Counted from the stretch's first letter, positions 45,432-61,424 are shown. The stretch is 64,000 nt of DNA from Candidatus Altimarinota bacterium (GCA_028713225.1 JAQTOS010000001.1:186001-250000), one strand, 5' to 3'. Made by a program: numbers and translations. Notes: a model not told the origin generated them from the sequence alone.

Positions 45432-45438
45432 AAATTTT

Positions 45439-46134
45439 ATGAAAAACCTAATAGAATTAAAAGAAGTTTGTAAATCTTATTATCTGGAAAATTGAACAGA
45501 AATTCCAGTTTTGAAGTGAGTTGATTTGTCTATAAAAGAAAATGAATTTGTGGCTTTGATGTGAGAATCATGAAGTGGTAAATCCACTCTTTTAAATATT
45601 TTAGGTTGTCTGCATCCTTTGACTTCTGGAATATATAAACTTGAATGAGAAGATATTTCAGAGCTAAAAGATGATGAAGCACTTTCTTATATCAGAAATA
45701 TAAAAATAGGTTTTATTTTTCAACAATTTTATCTTTTCCCAAGACTTTCAGCTCTAGAAAATGTTACTCTTCCAGCGATTTATGCTGAAAAAAGTTCAAA
45801 AGAAAGGAAAGAAAAATGATTAGAACTTCTAAATAAAGTCTGATTATCAGAAAAAACAGATTCAAAACCTGGGGAAATGTCAGGTTGACAACAACAAAGA
45901 GTCGCTATTGCAAGAGCTTTGATAAATTCTCCTGATATTATTCTAGCTGATGAACCAACTTGAAATCTGGATTCAGTAAATACAGAATGAATTATAAAAT
46001 TATTACTTGAATTAAAAGCTTCAGGGAAAACAATAATTATGGTTACACATGCACACGATGTTGCGAAAAACGCAGATAGAGTTATTTTTCTGAAAGATTG
46101 AAAAGTAATGAGTGAAAATTATAAATTGGATTAA
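45439..46134 (+). CDS. MacB-type ABC transporter ATPase
   Basis: 231 residues. Walker A GESGSGKST with two Gly by TGA, Q-loop FIFQQFYLF, signature MSGGQQQRVAIARAL, Walker B IILADEPTGNLD, H-loop MVTHAHD. In E. coli ATPase and permease are one protein (MacB); here they are separate genes in adaptor-permease-ATPase order. Ends in a terminator. Confidence 0.93.
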
Positions 46135-46163
46135 AAAAGACTAGAAATTTTTCTAGTCTTTTT
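46134..46163. terminator. Terminator of the MacAB-like operon
   Basis: AAAAAAGACTAGAAA with complement TTTCTAGTCTTTTT; short loop. Confidence 0.7.
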
Positions 46164-46175
46164 ATTTTACAAAAT

Positions 46176-46249
46176 TGGTATCCCTGATAAGAATCGAACT
46201 TATGTCTAAGCCTTAGGAGGGCCTCGTTCTTCCACTGAACTACAAGGAC
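46176..46249 (-). tRNA. tRNA-Arg (CCT)
   Basis: 74 nt on the minus strand with encoded CCA; anticodon loop CTCCTAA reads AGG. Acceptor GTCCTTG pairs with CAGGGAT. Confidence 0.9.
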
Positions 46250-46262
46250 TTGCAAGTTTGGT

Positions 46263-46829
46263 TTACACTTTTATAAACCAAACTATAACAAGTAGAATAA
46301 GAGCAATAATTGCAACAGAGACAAAAATCATACTCATCTTATTTTCTTTTTTGATTTTTACTTCTAATTCGTTATTTTTCTTTTTTTCCATTTCTAAATC
46401 TTTTTCAAGTGATTCTCTAGATTGTTCTAACAGAAATTGAGATTTTTTGAATTCTACCATTGTAATAGAATTTTTTAAATTTTCTTCTACTTTAGCCAAA
46501 GTATAAGTAAGATTTTCTATTTTTCTATCTTTTTCTTCTATTATTTTTTTCAAATCAGTATAGATAAAATCAACTTGTCTAGAATTTTCAGTTTTTACTG
46601 CTATATCTTTGCTAGTAATTTCTTTTTCTTCTTTTATTTCTTTAGATTTTACTATTATCTCTTGATTTACTTTTCCGCCACCAAGCATTTTGTTGATGTC
46701 ATCAGTATTAACAAGAATAGTTTTACCTTCTTTTTTATGTCTTAATTTACCTGATTTTATATACCTGTCTACATTTCTAGTAGACATTTTTAATAGGTCT
46801 GCAGCTTCTTGTCTAGTTAAATTGTACAT
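46263..46829 (-). CDS. Tail-anchored MerR/excisionase-type HTH protein
   Basis: 188 residues. The N-terminus LTRQEAADLLKMSTRNVDRYIKSGKLRHKKEGKTILV is an excisionase/HTH_17-type DNA-binding domain; a Lys/Glu coiled coil follows (residues about 85-160), and the last 25 residues are a TM helix (MIFVSVAIIALILLVIVWFI). The order DNA-binding head, coil, membrane anchor suggests a membrane-tethered regulator or chromosome anchor. Gly codons are all GGN here, and no TGA is present. Confidence 0.75.
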   Translation of the reverse strand: MYNLTRQEAADLLKMSTRNVDRYIKSGKLRHKKEGKTILVNTDDINKMLGGGKVNQEIIVKSKEIKEEKEITSKDIAVKTENSRQVDFIYTDLKKIIEEKDRKIENLTYTLAKVEENLKNSITMVEFKKSQFLLEQSRESLEKDLEMEKKKNNELEVKIKKENKMSMIFVSVAIIALILLVIVWFIKV

Positions 46830-46909
46830 GTGTTTGATGTTTAACTAAATAAAATACACGGGCAACTGTATCAAAAAATTAAAATAAATCAAATAATTCA
46901 TAAAAAAAT

Positions 46910-46936
46910 TTGACTTATTTCAAAAATATATATAAT
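46910..46936 (+). promoter_or_regulatory. Promoter of the tRNA-Glu-Met cluster
   Basis: TTGACT, a 15-nt spacer, TATAAT, then TCCCT as at the 18753 tRNA promoter. Confidence 0.6.
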
Positions 46937-46959
46937 TCCCTCACACTTTAAGTGTATGT

Positions 46960-47034
46960 GCGGCCATCGTCTAGGGGTTAGGACAGTAGGTTTTCATCCT
47001 ATAAACCGGAGTTCGATTCTCCGTGGCCGTACCA
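46960..47034 (+). tRNA. tRNA-Glu (TTC)
   Basis: 75 nt with CCA; anticodon loop TTTTCAT; acceptor GCGGCCA pairs with TGGCCGT. Confidence 0.93.
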
Positions 47035-47045
47035 TTTTTGTTTTC

Positions 47046-47120
47046 CGCGGAGTAGAGAAGTGGTATCTCGTCAGGCTCATAACCTGAAGATCGTCTGTTC
47101 GATTCAGACCTCCGCAACCA
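47046..47120 (+). tRNA. Initiator tRNA-fMet (CAT)
   Basis: 75 nt with CCA; anticodon loop CTCATAA. Position 1 C faces A72, the unpaired acceptor end that marks bacterial initiator tRNA. Confidence 0.9.
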
Positions 47121-47182
47121 ATTAAACACCAAAAAAGAAGCTAAAACTAAAAAATGTATTGGTTTCAGCTTCTTTTTCTTAT

Positions 47183-47257
47183 GTCAGTATAGCTCAGTGG
47201 TAGAGCACAGGATTCATATCCCTGCGGTCGGTGGTTCAAATCCACCTACTGACACCA
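47183..47257 (+). tRNA. tRNA-Met, elongator (CAT)
   Basis: 75 nt with CCA; loop TTCATAT, perfect acceptor GTCAGTA/TACTGAC. The TTCAT loop is like elongator Met rather than Ile2. Stem position 31/39 is an A-C mismatch. Confidence 0.8.
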
Positions 47258-47270
47258 AAAAAGATACCCG

Positions 47271-47299
47271 AAAAAAGCGAAATTTAATTTCGCTTTTTT
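47271..47299 (+). terminator. Palindromic terminator of the tRNA cluster
   Basis: AAAAAAGCGAAATT, single central T, exact complement, T-run. Confidence 0.8.
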
Positions 47300-47350
47300 T
47301 TATTTTTATATTATTATATCTAAGTAATTTATCTTAATCAAATTCATATT

Positions 47351-48022
47351 ATGAAAGATTTAATTAAAAAATCATTTACATCAGCTTTGATTTTTTCTGC
47401 CACAGTAATCTGTGTATGAATAACATATGCAGCTATTTCTACAGTAGAAACAGGAACTACTCTTAATAAAGATATGTGGAATGAATTAGTAACAAATATT
47501 AATAATTTAAATACTACTGTGTCTGGTCTTACTACTAGTATAGCGCGAATAAATACTAATTTATCTCAAATAACTAATAATTGAACAAATAATATAAAAG
47601 TTAATATTTGATCTTCTTCTGAAACTGCAGATTTAACAGTTTCAACTCAAACATGGACAGCAATTCCTTGAGTATCGAATACTTTTAATCTAGCGTATTG
47701 AAAAACTGTTAAGATGAATGCTTATTGATCGGTTACTACTACTTTATGACGAGCTAATACTTATGCTCATTGTTGATTTCGTTTTGTTATAGATGGTATA
47801 CCATATTGACAGGCAACTTGGTGAGATCAAATAATAGGTTGTGCTGATTCTAGTAAATCAGTATGATATTGGTGTCCTTGGAGTATCGAACGTGAATTAA
47901 ATTTGTGAGCGGGGAGTCATACTATAAGTGTTCAAATGGTATCACAAGGAGCTACTTATGAAGCATGTGCAACTAATACACAAGATTATTCTAAAGCTAG
48001 AATGTTTATAGAAGCTCGGTAG
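47351..48022 (+). CDS. Secreted Cys-containing protein of unknown function
   Basis: 223 residues. Signal peptide or anchor (ALIFSATVICVGITYAA), a short heptad stretch (WNELVTNINNLNTTVSGLTTSIARIN) suggesting a trimeric coil, then a Gly/Trp/Cys-rich beta domain with four or five Cys (HCGF, GCADS, YWCPW, YEACA). Resembles exported fibre- or adhesin-like proteins with disulphides; no named family. Stop is TAG. Confidence 0.65.
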
Positions 48023-48028
48023 AATATC

Positions 48029-48060
48029 AAAAAAACTTTCTAGAAATAGAAAGTTTTTTT
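48029..48060. terminator. Bidirectional terminator
   Basis: AAAAAAACTTTCT and exact complement, 6-nt loop. The minus-strand gene's stop (48059) overlaps its end. Confidence 0.8.
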
Positions 48061-48682
48061 ATGTGTAAAATTTGAAATCAACATTGAATCACATTTTGAA
48101 CATATTTTCTTTAAATATCTTAATATTTTTTTCAATGACAGATTTATCAGTACTTCAGTGCATTAAAATATTATAGCTTTCAGCTAAATTTAGATAAATA
48201 GGATTTTCTTTTTTTAATTCTAGTCTTTTTAATTTTATTTCTAGTTCTGAAAAGAGACTTCAAAGAAACTGATTTACTTTGTTTGTTTTTGAAAAATTGT
48301 TTATTGATATTTCCCAAATTCAAGATGGAGCTATTATCCTATGTTTTAATTCTTTTTTACTTCTATTTACTTGCATGAAGTCATCACTACTTGGAGGTGC
48401 TATAATTATTGTATCTTTGTTTTTATCAGTTTCTTCATTATAGTTTGTAATAGAGTGATTGTGATAAAGATATTGTTCTTTTATTCATATTTTATTTTCA
48501 AGTATAGATTTATCAAAACTAACTTCTCAATCGTTTCCATCTCGTATTTTTACGAATTTATGGTCTCAATTTTTATATATTGAAAGAACCCAAACACATT
48601 CATAGTCTAGTTTTTTTATTTCTTCTATTTGTTCTTTTGTTAAATACTCTTTTGCTGTTTCTAGACTTTCTAAATTTTCCAT
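48059..48682 (-). CDS. Uncharacterised protein with HNH...PSSDD motif
   Basis: 207 residues, soluble. YLYHNHSITN followed about 22 residues later by PPSSDDFMQ is reminiscent of JAB/JAMM metalloprotease ligands (HxH and SxxD), but the spacing is longer than usual and the Glu is not evident. The C-terminal half is helical. Function unknown. Confidence 0.6.
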
Positions 48683-48735
48683 ATTTTTCTTTTTGTTTAT
48701 ATAATTGGCTTAATTATAACATATTTTTAAAAACT

Positions 48736-48763
48736 TTGCAAAAAAAGCATTTTTCTATACAAT
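48736..48763 (+). promoter_or_regulatory. obgE promoter
   Basis: TTGCAA, 16-nt spacer, TACAAT, about 35 nt before the obgE start. Confidence 0.65.
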
Positions 48764-48798
48764 ACGGCCAAATTTAATATATTAATAAAGTAAATCAG

Positions 48799-50160
48799 AT
48801 GTTCATTGATGAAATTAAACTAAAAGTTATTGCCTGAAGAGGATGAGATTGAATTGTCTCTTGGAGAAGAGAAAAATATATTCCGAAATGAGGTCCCCGG
48901 GGATGAGATGGATGACATGGGTGAAATGTATTTTTAAGAACAAATGAAAATATCAACACTTTGTCTGATTATAGACATATAAAACATATAAGTGCTGAAG
49001 AATGAGTTAGATGAGATACTCAAGATATGCATGGTAGAAATGGTGAAGACCTAGTTTTAGAAGTGCCAGTTTGAACTATTGTTACAGATGCAAATACTGG
49101 GGAACTAATCGTGGATTTGAGTGAAAATAATATGAAATATCTTATAGCTAGATGAGGTAGATGAGGGTTTTGAAATACCCATTTTACATCTTCTACTAGA
49201 CAAGCTCCAGCTTTTGCTGAACTTGGTGATATTTGAGAAGAAAAAGATTTGAAATTAGAATTGAAACTTGTTGCAGATATTTGAATTATTGGTATTCCAT
49301 CAGCAGGTAAATCAAGCCTAATCAGTGTAATTACAAATGTAAAACCAAAAATCGGAGATTATCCATTTACTACTCTTACTCCAAATTTATGAGTAATGGA
49401 GCATAAAGGAAAAAATCTAGTAATAGAAGATGTTCCAGGTCTTATTCCATGAGCTTCAGAATGAAAAGGGCTTGGTGTAGATTTCTTGAAACATATAGAA
49501 AGAACTAGAGTTTTACTTCATTTAGTTGATTTATATACTCTAGATCAAGTTTTCCAACATTATACAGATATTAGATATGAACTTGAAGCTTTTTCTCCAG
49601 AATTAGCTGAAAAAGAAGAAGTTATCGTTTTTTCAAAAGCTGATTTGCTTGATGAGGAAATGAGAGATTATATAGTTTCAGAATTTAATAAAAGATTTCC
49701 AAATAAAAAAACTTTGGTTATTAGTTCAGCATCTTTTTACTGAATTGAAGAATTAAAAGATTTCTTAGTTGATAATTATCTTGTAGAAAAAGAAGTTTTA
49801 ACTGAAGAAGAATTAAAGAAAAATGAAATAAAACTATACGATTTGAGAGAATATGAAGATCCAAAATCTTTTGAAATAGAATATCTTGGAGATTTGAAAT
49901 TCAGACTTATCTGAAAAAGACTTGAACAAATTGTTAGAATGACGAATTTTGAGAATTTTGAAGCGATAATGAGAGTTTATGATGTACTTGATAGAGTTTG
50001 AGCAATCAAAAAAATAGAAAGTATGCTTAAAAAAGTTCAAGAAGAGGAAGGTTATAACACGGATTTCTACTTTGTAGGAAACGAAGATCAAGAATTTTCA
50101 CCTAAAATCATAATAGGAGAAAAAGAAATATCTCTTGATAAATTGAAGTTTGATTTATAA
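48799..50160 (+). CDS. obgE: GTPase ObgE/CgtA
   Basis: 453 residues. The Gly-rich Obg domain (residues 1-155; VIAGRGGDG, KYIPKGGPRGG, DGGHGGN, ARGGRGGFGN) uses TGA for about half of its Gly. G domain: [25 protein letters not shown]-terminal OCT-like extension is present. Essential GTPase for 50S assembly and growth control. Confidence 0.96.
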
Positions 50161-50163
50161 AAG

Positions 50164-50187
50164 AAAATACCGCTTTTGCGGTATTTT
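50164..50187 (+). terminator. obgE terminator
   Basis: AAAATACCGC, TTTT loop, complement, T-run. Confidence 0.75.
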
Positions 50188-50245
50188 TTGACTTTTAAAT
50201 TATTATTTTTATAATCAACTCTTTTTATAATTTAAAAAATATTTT

Positions 50246-51265
50246 ATGTGATTATTGTCAAATATTTTATGATGAACTATATCAGAAAAAAATAGAGAAA
50301 TAATAGAAGATTTATGAGTTATTGATTTTCATTCTCATATATGAAATATATTAGTAAGAGATGAAGACCAAATTTATGATGAAAATAAAAGATTTCCAAC
50401 TGATATTAGAACTGTCTGATGAAATTTTGGTAAATTTAAAGCACCATGAAAAATTATGCAAACAATAATGCATACAAAAATAGTTGATGATATTTTGAAA
50501 GAATCAGGAAAGAATAGGAATTCTAGCGCTACATTAAAAACATTTTCAGAATCAATAAACAAATCATTTATTACTAAATCTATAATACTTCCTATCCCAC
50601 CACATCAAACATTTGAAGATTTATTGATGGCAAGAGATTATGATGAAAGAATGATACTTTTTACTTGAGTTGATTTCACTTCATTAGTCAATTTATCAAA
50701 GGAAAAATATCAAATTGAATTAAAATTACTAGATAATAAATTTAAAGAGCAAATAGCATTGTGAGCAAAGTGATTAAAAATTCATCCTATAATTCAAGGT
50801 GTTTCAGCTGATAGTGACATAGTTGATGATGTTGTTGATATTTGGAAAAAATATGATTTACCAGTTATTTTTCATACTTGAGTTACAGAGTATTGTAATA
50901 AGAAAGAAAATTGTTCAGCTCATAAACCAGAATATGGTGAAATAAAGTATTTTATAAATCTTGCTCAAAAACATAGAGATTTAAAAATAGTTATATGACA
51001 TTCTTGATTATTTCAGGTTGATGAAGTTATAAATTATTTATCAAGATACGAGAATGTTACTGTAGATACATCCTTTCAATCAAAAGAAAAAATTTTATGA
51101 CTTTTAAAATCTTTTTGAAGTGACAGACTTATGTTCGCATCAGACTGGCCATATTGAGATAGAATTCCAGCATTAAATGTTATGTTAGAAACATTGAATG
51201 GTGATGAAGATTTAATTAGAAAGATAATGAGAGATAATTCTTTAGAATCTATGAATTTAAAATAA
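50246..51265 (+). CDS. Metal-dependent amidohydrolase (Amidohydro_2 type)
   Basis: 339 residues. VIDFHSHIGN (HxH metal site), KIHPIIQG, IFHTGVTE, IVIGHSG and FASDWPYGDR give the five ligands of the amidohydrolase TIM barrel. Substrate unknown. Starts ATG TGA, so the second residue is Gly. Stop lies in the terminator stem. Confidence 0.82.
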
Positions 51266-51290
51266 TCACCTAAACAAGGTGATTATTTTA
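51258..51290 (+). terminator. Amidohydrolase terminator
   Basis: TAAAATAATCACC, 7-nt loop, exact complement; the gene's TAA is within the left arm. Confidence 0.75.
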
Positions 51291-51293
51291 AAT

Positions 51294-51321
51294 TTGATTT
51301 ATAAGCACTTTTCTATATACT
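51294..51321 (+). promoter_or_regulatory. prfA promoter
   Basis: TTGATT, 16-nt spacer, TATACT, 33 nt before prfA. Confidence 0.65.
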
Positions 51322-51354
51322 ACGAGCAAAATTTAAACTTAATAAAACAATCAT

Positions 51355-52434
51355 ATGAAATTTAATTTAGATGCACTTGTGGCGGAATACGAAAATCTAG
51401 AGGCTCAACTATCAGATCCTTCTATTTTTTCTGACCAAAAAAAAGTAAAAGAAGTATCAAGTAGAAAAAAAGCAATTTCAGAAGCTGTAAATCTTTATAA
51501 AGACTATAAACAAGCTCATGTTTCTTTAGATGAAGCAAAAATGATTTTGGAAACAGAATCAGATGAAGAAATGAGAGAACTTGCAAAAATGGAAAGAGAA
51601 GAAAATGAAGCTAAAATAGCTGATTTAGAAGCTAAAATCAAAATTTCACTACTTCCAAAAGATGAGGATGATGATAAAAATATTATAGTAGAAGTAAAAG
51701 CTTGAACTGGTTGAGAAGAAGCTGCACTTTTTGCTTGAGAATTAGCAAGAGCTTATCTAGTTTTTGCTGAATCTGAAGGCTTTAAAACTGAAATTATGGA
51801 ACAAAGTGAATCAGAAAACTGAGGTTATAGAGAAATAGTTTTTGAAGTAAAATGAGATTGAGCTTATTCAAAATTCAAATATGAAGCTTGAGTTCATAGA
51901 GTTCAAAGAATTCCAGAAACAGAAAGTAAATGAAGAGTACATACTTCCGCTATAACTGTAGCAATTTTGCCAGAAGTAGAAGAAGTAGATGTAGAAATAA
52001 GAGAACAAGATTTGGAAATCAAAGCTTGTCGTGCTTCAGGAGCTGGATGACAACATGTAAACAAAACAGATTCAGCTATACATATGGTTCATATTCCAAC
52101 TTGAGTTGCTGTATTTGTACAAGAATGAAGATCTCAACATAAAAACAAAGAAAGAGCTTTGCAAATAATTAGATCTAAAATATATCAAGCTGAACAAGAA
52201 AGAATTTCTCGTGAAAGATGAGAAGAAAGACTTTCTCAAGTTTGAAGCTGAGATAGATCTGAAAAAATCAGAACTTATAATTTTCCACAAGATAGAGTTA
52301 CAGATCATAGAATCGGTCAAAACTTTTCAGGAATTCCTCAAATAATGGCAGGAAGACTTGGAAATATCATAGAAGCGTTAGCACTTGCTGATGAACAACA
52401 AAAATTAGAAAGAGCTTCTTGATTAGAAGAATAA
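51355..52434 (+). CDS. prfA: Peptide chain release factor 1
   Basis: 359 residues. Helical N-terminus, then [10 protein letters not shown] with the PxT tripeptide that selects UAA/UAG, and [13 protein letters not shown] with the catalytic GGQ at 52045-52053, whose second Gly is TGA. RF1 recognises UAA and UAG; code 25 organisms are expected to have lost the UGA-reading RF2. Internal TGA is frequent. Confidence 0.96.
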
Positions 52435-52698
52435 TAGAAAAGCACCGTGAAAACGGTGATTTTTTTGTTAAAACACTCAAAAATTTTCGATTTAAGCAAT
52501 TTTTCATCTATTTCCGTCTGACTAAAAAATTTATAAAAACACTATTTTTCCAAAAAATAGTGTTTTTTCTATAAAAATCGCTTTTTTTAGAAGGGCTAAA
52601 AAATCTATCGTCTTACTAATCAAATAATCTTGATTTTTTATTTTAAATAAATATAGTAAATTGGTAGAAATTTATTTTTTAGCATATGAAATATAAAT
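52435..52698. other. prfA-gyrB intergenic region with two hairpins
   Basis: 264 bp, no gene. A prfA terminator (CACCGT/ACGGTG, about 52443-52458, then T7) is followed by a second 15-bp hairpin AAAAACACTATTTTT (52535-52567), whose role is unclear: no gene ends there. Could end a short RNA or be an isolated member of the palindrome family. Confidence 0.5.
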
Positions 52699-54609
<1,911 letters not shown>

Positions 54610-54610
54610 A

Positions 54611-54648
54611 AAAAATAAGAAGGTTTAGAAATAAATCTTCTTATTTTT
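54611..54648 (+). terminator. gyrB terminator
   Basis: AAAAATAAGAAG with complement CTTCTTATTTTT, 14-nt loop. Confidence 0.65.
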
Positions 54649-54692
54649 TAGTTTTTGTTTATAATCTCGAAAATATTTCTAAATAAAATCCT

Positions 54693-55388
54693 ATGTTCTA
54701 CCAACTAATCCAAAAGCTAAATTCTCTTCAAAATCCTGCAAAGGCTAAAATTTTGCAGGGATTTTTTAAGACGGGGATTTGAGAATACTGAGAAGGAGAT
54801 ATTTTCTTGGGGATTCAGGTTTCACCACTTAAGACTTTGGCTAGAGAATATATTGATTTAAGTTTTGCTGATTTAGAAAAATTGCTTTATTCAGAAACTC
54901 ATGAATATAGGTATATGGCTCTTGCTATTTTGAGATTGAAATATGAAAAATGAGATGAAAATATTAAAAAGCTTGTTTTTGACTTTACTATAAAACATAA
55001 GTCTCAGATAAATAATTGGGATTTGGTGGATTCGTTTATTCCTTATACTTTTTGAAATTATTTGATAAATAGAGATACCTATATACTTTATGAATTTGCA
55101 AAATCTGAAAATCTTTGGACTAGAAGAATTGCAATTATTTCTACATTTGCTTTTATTAAACAAAATTTATTTGAGGATACTTTGAAAATTTGTGAAATCT
55201 TACTAAATGATAAACAAGATTTAATTCATAAAGCAACAGGTTGGATGCTTAGGGAAGTTTGAAAAAGAGATAAAGATACTCTTTTATTATTCTTGAATAA
55301 ATTTCATAAAATTATGCCAAGAACAGCACTTAGATATTCTATAGAAAAATTTTCAAAAGAAGACAGAATATTTTATATGAGCAAATAG
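54693..55388 (+). CDS. AlkD-like DNA alkylation repair protein
   Basis: 231 residues of HEAT-like helical repeats; NNWDLVDSFI, LWTRRIAIISTF and HKATGWMLREVGKRD match the PF08713 DNA glycosylase family, which excises 3- and 7-alkylpurines. A Trp/Asp pair (NNWDLVD) is the typical active-site region. Stop is TAG. Confidence 0.85.
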
Positions 55389-55639
55389 TGGAGTTTGTAC
55401 ACAATTTTAGAACTAGCAAAAGCTATAAAAAGCTCTTTTGTGGCATTAAATACGCATTTTTTAAAAAGTATCAAATTTCTTTTGACTTTTGACCCAATAT
55501 CAATAAAATCTTTCTCGCTTTTAAAATAATCTGATTTACGAAAATTTAGGTATAAAAATATAAAAACAATATTGATGCAAATTTGTTACTTTATAATTAA
55601 ATACTATAAAATCTAGTAAAAAACACATATTATATATAT
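55389..55639. other. Region between alkD-like gene and tRNA cluster
   Basis: 251 bp without genes. Holds two promoter-like pairs with 16-nt spacers: TTGACT/TAAAAT (55482-55509) and TTGTTA/TATAAA (55583-55610), the latter ending 30 nt before tRNA-Asn. Confidence 0.5.
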
Positions 55640-55714
55640 TCCTCAGTAGCTCAGCGGTAGAGTAGATGGCTGTTAACCATTTGGTCACTGGTTCGAATCC
55701 AGTCTGGGGAGCCA
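55640..55714 (+). tRNA. tRNA-Asn (GTT)
   Basis: 75 nt with CCA; loop CTGTTAA; acceptor TCCTCAG pairs with CTGGGGA. Confidence 0.94.
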
Positions 55715-55729
55715 TATAAAAAATTACGT

Positions 55730-55817
55730 GGAGGGATGGCAGAGTGGTTTAATGCAACAGTCTTGAAAACTGTCGTGGGGCAACTCACCCTGAGTTCGAA
55801 TCTCAGTTCCTCCGCCA
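55730..55817 (+). tRNA. tRNA-Ser (TGA)
   Basis: 88 nt with long variable arm and CCA; loop CTTGAAA, decoding UCA (not the UGA codon). Confidence 0.93.
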
Positions 55818-55873
55818 TTTTTTTTGTTAAAGAGCAAAAATGAAAAAAACTTAAAATCTTAAATTTGTCTTTT

Positions 55874-55965
55874 GGAAGGATACCCAAGTGGCTGAAGGGG
55901 ATGCACTGCTAACGCGTTAGTAGGTCTAAAGCCTAGCGAGGGTTCGAATCCCTCTCCTTCCGCCA
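55874..55965 (+). tRNA. tRNA-Ser (GCT)
   Basis: 92 nt with long variable arm and CCA; loop CTGCTAA. Confidence 0.93.
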
Positions 55966-56110
55966 TTACAAATTTGAGAATTAAAAAACCACATAAATAA
56001 ATTCATTTATATAAGTCGTATTAAATAAATAGTTTTCCTACATATATATAACCATACATATATACTAAATAGAAACTACTTATACAATATATACTATAAA
56101 AATAATTTAA

Positions 56111-56186
56111 GGGCCTGTAGCTCAGTGGTTAGAGCAGTCGGCTCATAACCGATTGGTCGTTGGTTCAATCCCAACCAGGCCCACCA
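56111..56186 (+). tRNA. tRNA with CAT anticodon, probably Ile2
   Basis: 76 nt with CCA; loop CTCATAA and acceptor GGGCCTG/CAGGCCC. The loop matches bacterial Ile(CAT, lysidine) rather than elongator Met. Identity by resemblance. Confidence 0.8.
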
Positions 56187-56216
56187 TAAGTAAACAAAGA
56201 TTTTTATGAAAAAGTT

Positions 56217-56244
56217 TTGACAAAAAGATTCATTTTCATATAAT
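56217..56244 (+). promoter_or_regulatory. rRNA promoter P1
   Basis: TTGACA, 16-nt spacer, TATAAT, then CAGCTTTAGAAATAAGGC, a block repeated at each rRNA promoter. Confidence 0.85.
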
Positions 56245-56321
56245 CTTCCAGCTTTAGAAATAAGGCAAAACATTCTAGAAAAGTTAATATAAATGACTTA
56301 AAAGAAAATATAAAAAATCTT

Positions 56322-56349
56322 TTGACAAATCATCTTAATTCAATAGAAT
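56322..56349 (+). promoter_or_regulatory. rRNA promoter P2
   Basis: TTGACA, 16-nt spacer, TAGAAT, then the same CAGCTTTAGAAATAAGG block. Confidence 0.8.
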
Positions 56350-56425
56350 CTGTCAGCTTTAGAAATAAGGTAAACAGCTTCTAGAAACTTAATATAATAA
56401 GTTAATAAGAAAATTAAAAAATCTT

Positions 56426-56453
56426 TTGACAAATTACATTAATTCCATAGAAT
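56426..56453 (+). promoter_or_regulatory. rRNA promoter P3
   Basis: TTGACA, 16-nt spacer, TAGAAT, then the CAGCTTTAGAAATAA block; nearest to 16S. Confidence 0.8.
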
Positions 56454-56491
56454 GCACCAGCTTTAGAAATAAAGCACAACAACAAAGAAAT

Positions 56492-56526
56492 CGTTCTTTA
56501 AAATAAATGAGATATTAGGAGAAAAT
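56492..56526 (+). promoter_or_regulatory. boxA-like element and 16S processing stem, left arm
   Basis: GTTCTTTAAAAT resembles the rRNA boxA (antitermination) and recurs before 23S (about 58109). The 26 nt at 56501-56526 are exactly complementary to 58083-58108, flanking 16S as an RNase III-type processing stem. Confidence 0.8.
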
Positions 56527-56572
56527 CTTTTTAAGGTTTTCTCGAGAAAAAACAACAAAATTAATGCAATAC

Positions 56573-58050
<1,478 letters not shown>

Positions 58051-58082
58051 TAAATTCTCTAAAGAGAATCTTAAAAAATTGT

Positions 58083-58108
58083 ATTTTCTCCTAATATCTC
58101 ATTTATTT
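58083..58108 (+). other. 16S processing stem, right arm
   Basis: Exact 26-nt complement of 56501-56526, followed by boxA-like GTTCTTTAAAAT. The 16S-23S spacer (about 130 nt) holds no tRNA. Confidence 0.8.
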
Positions 58109-58129
58109 GTTCTTTAAAATAATCTGAAT

Positions 58130-58147
58130 AGTTAAAGTTAGTTAATG
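58130..58147 (+). other. 23S processing stem, left arm
   Basis: AGTTAAAGTTAGTTAATG is exactly complementary to 61171-61188, beyond the 23S 3' end. Confidence 0.75.
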
Positions 58148-58179
58148 TTTAAACAAGTAGTTTAAATAGTTAATAAAAT

Positions 58180-61140
<2,961 letters not shown>

Positions 61141-61170
61141 AAAACGATTAAATGTTTCTACGCATTTATT

Positions 61171-61188
61171 CATTAACTAACTTTAACT
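61171..61188 (+). other. 23S processing stem, right arm
   Basis: Exact complement of 58130-58147. Confidence 0.75.
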
Positions 61189-61242
61189 GTACAGATTTTT
61201 TAAACAAAGAACATATAATTAAGTGAGAACTTGATGTTAAGA

Positions 61243-61359
<117 letters not shown>

Positions 61360-61424
61360 TCTTGATATTAAGTTTTTTTTCTTAGATGAGATGGTTTTTT
61401 GGAAATGACCTAGTGCAAATATAT

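Noticed and set aside
46263-46829. Phage excisionase gene
   Set aside because: The C-terminal TM and long coil are not found in excisionases; no other phage genes.
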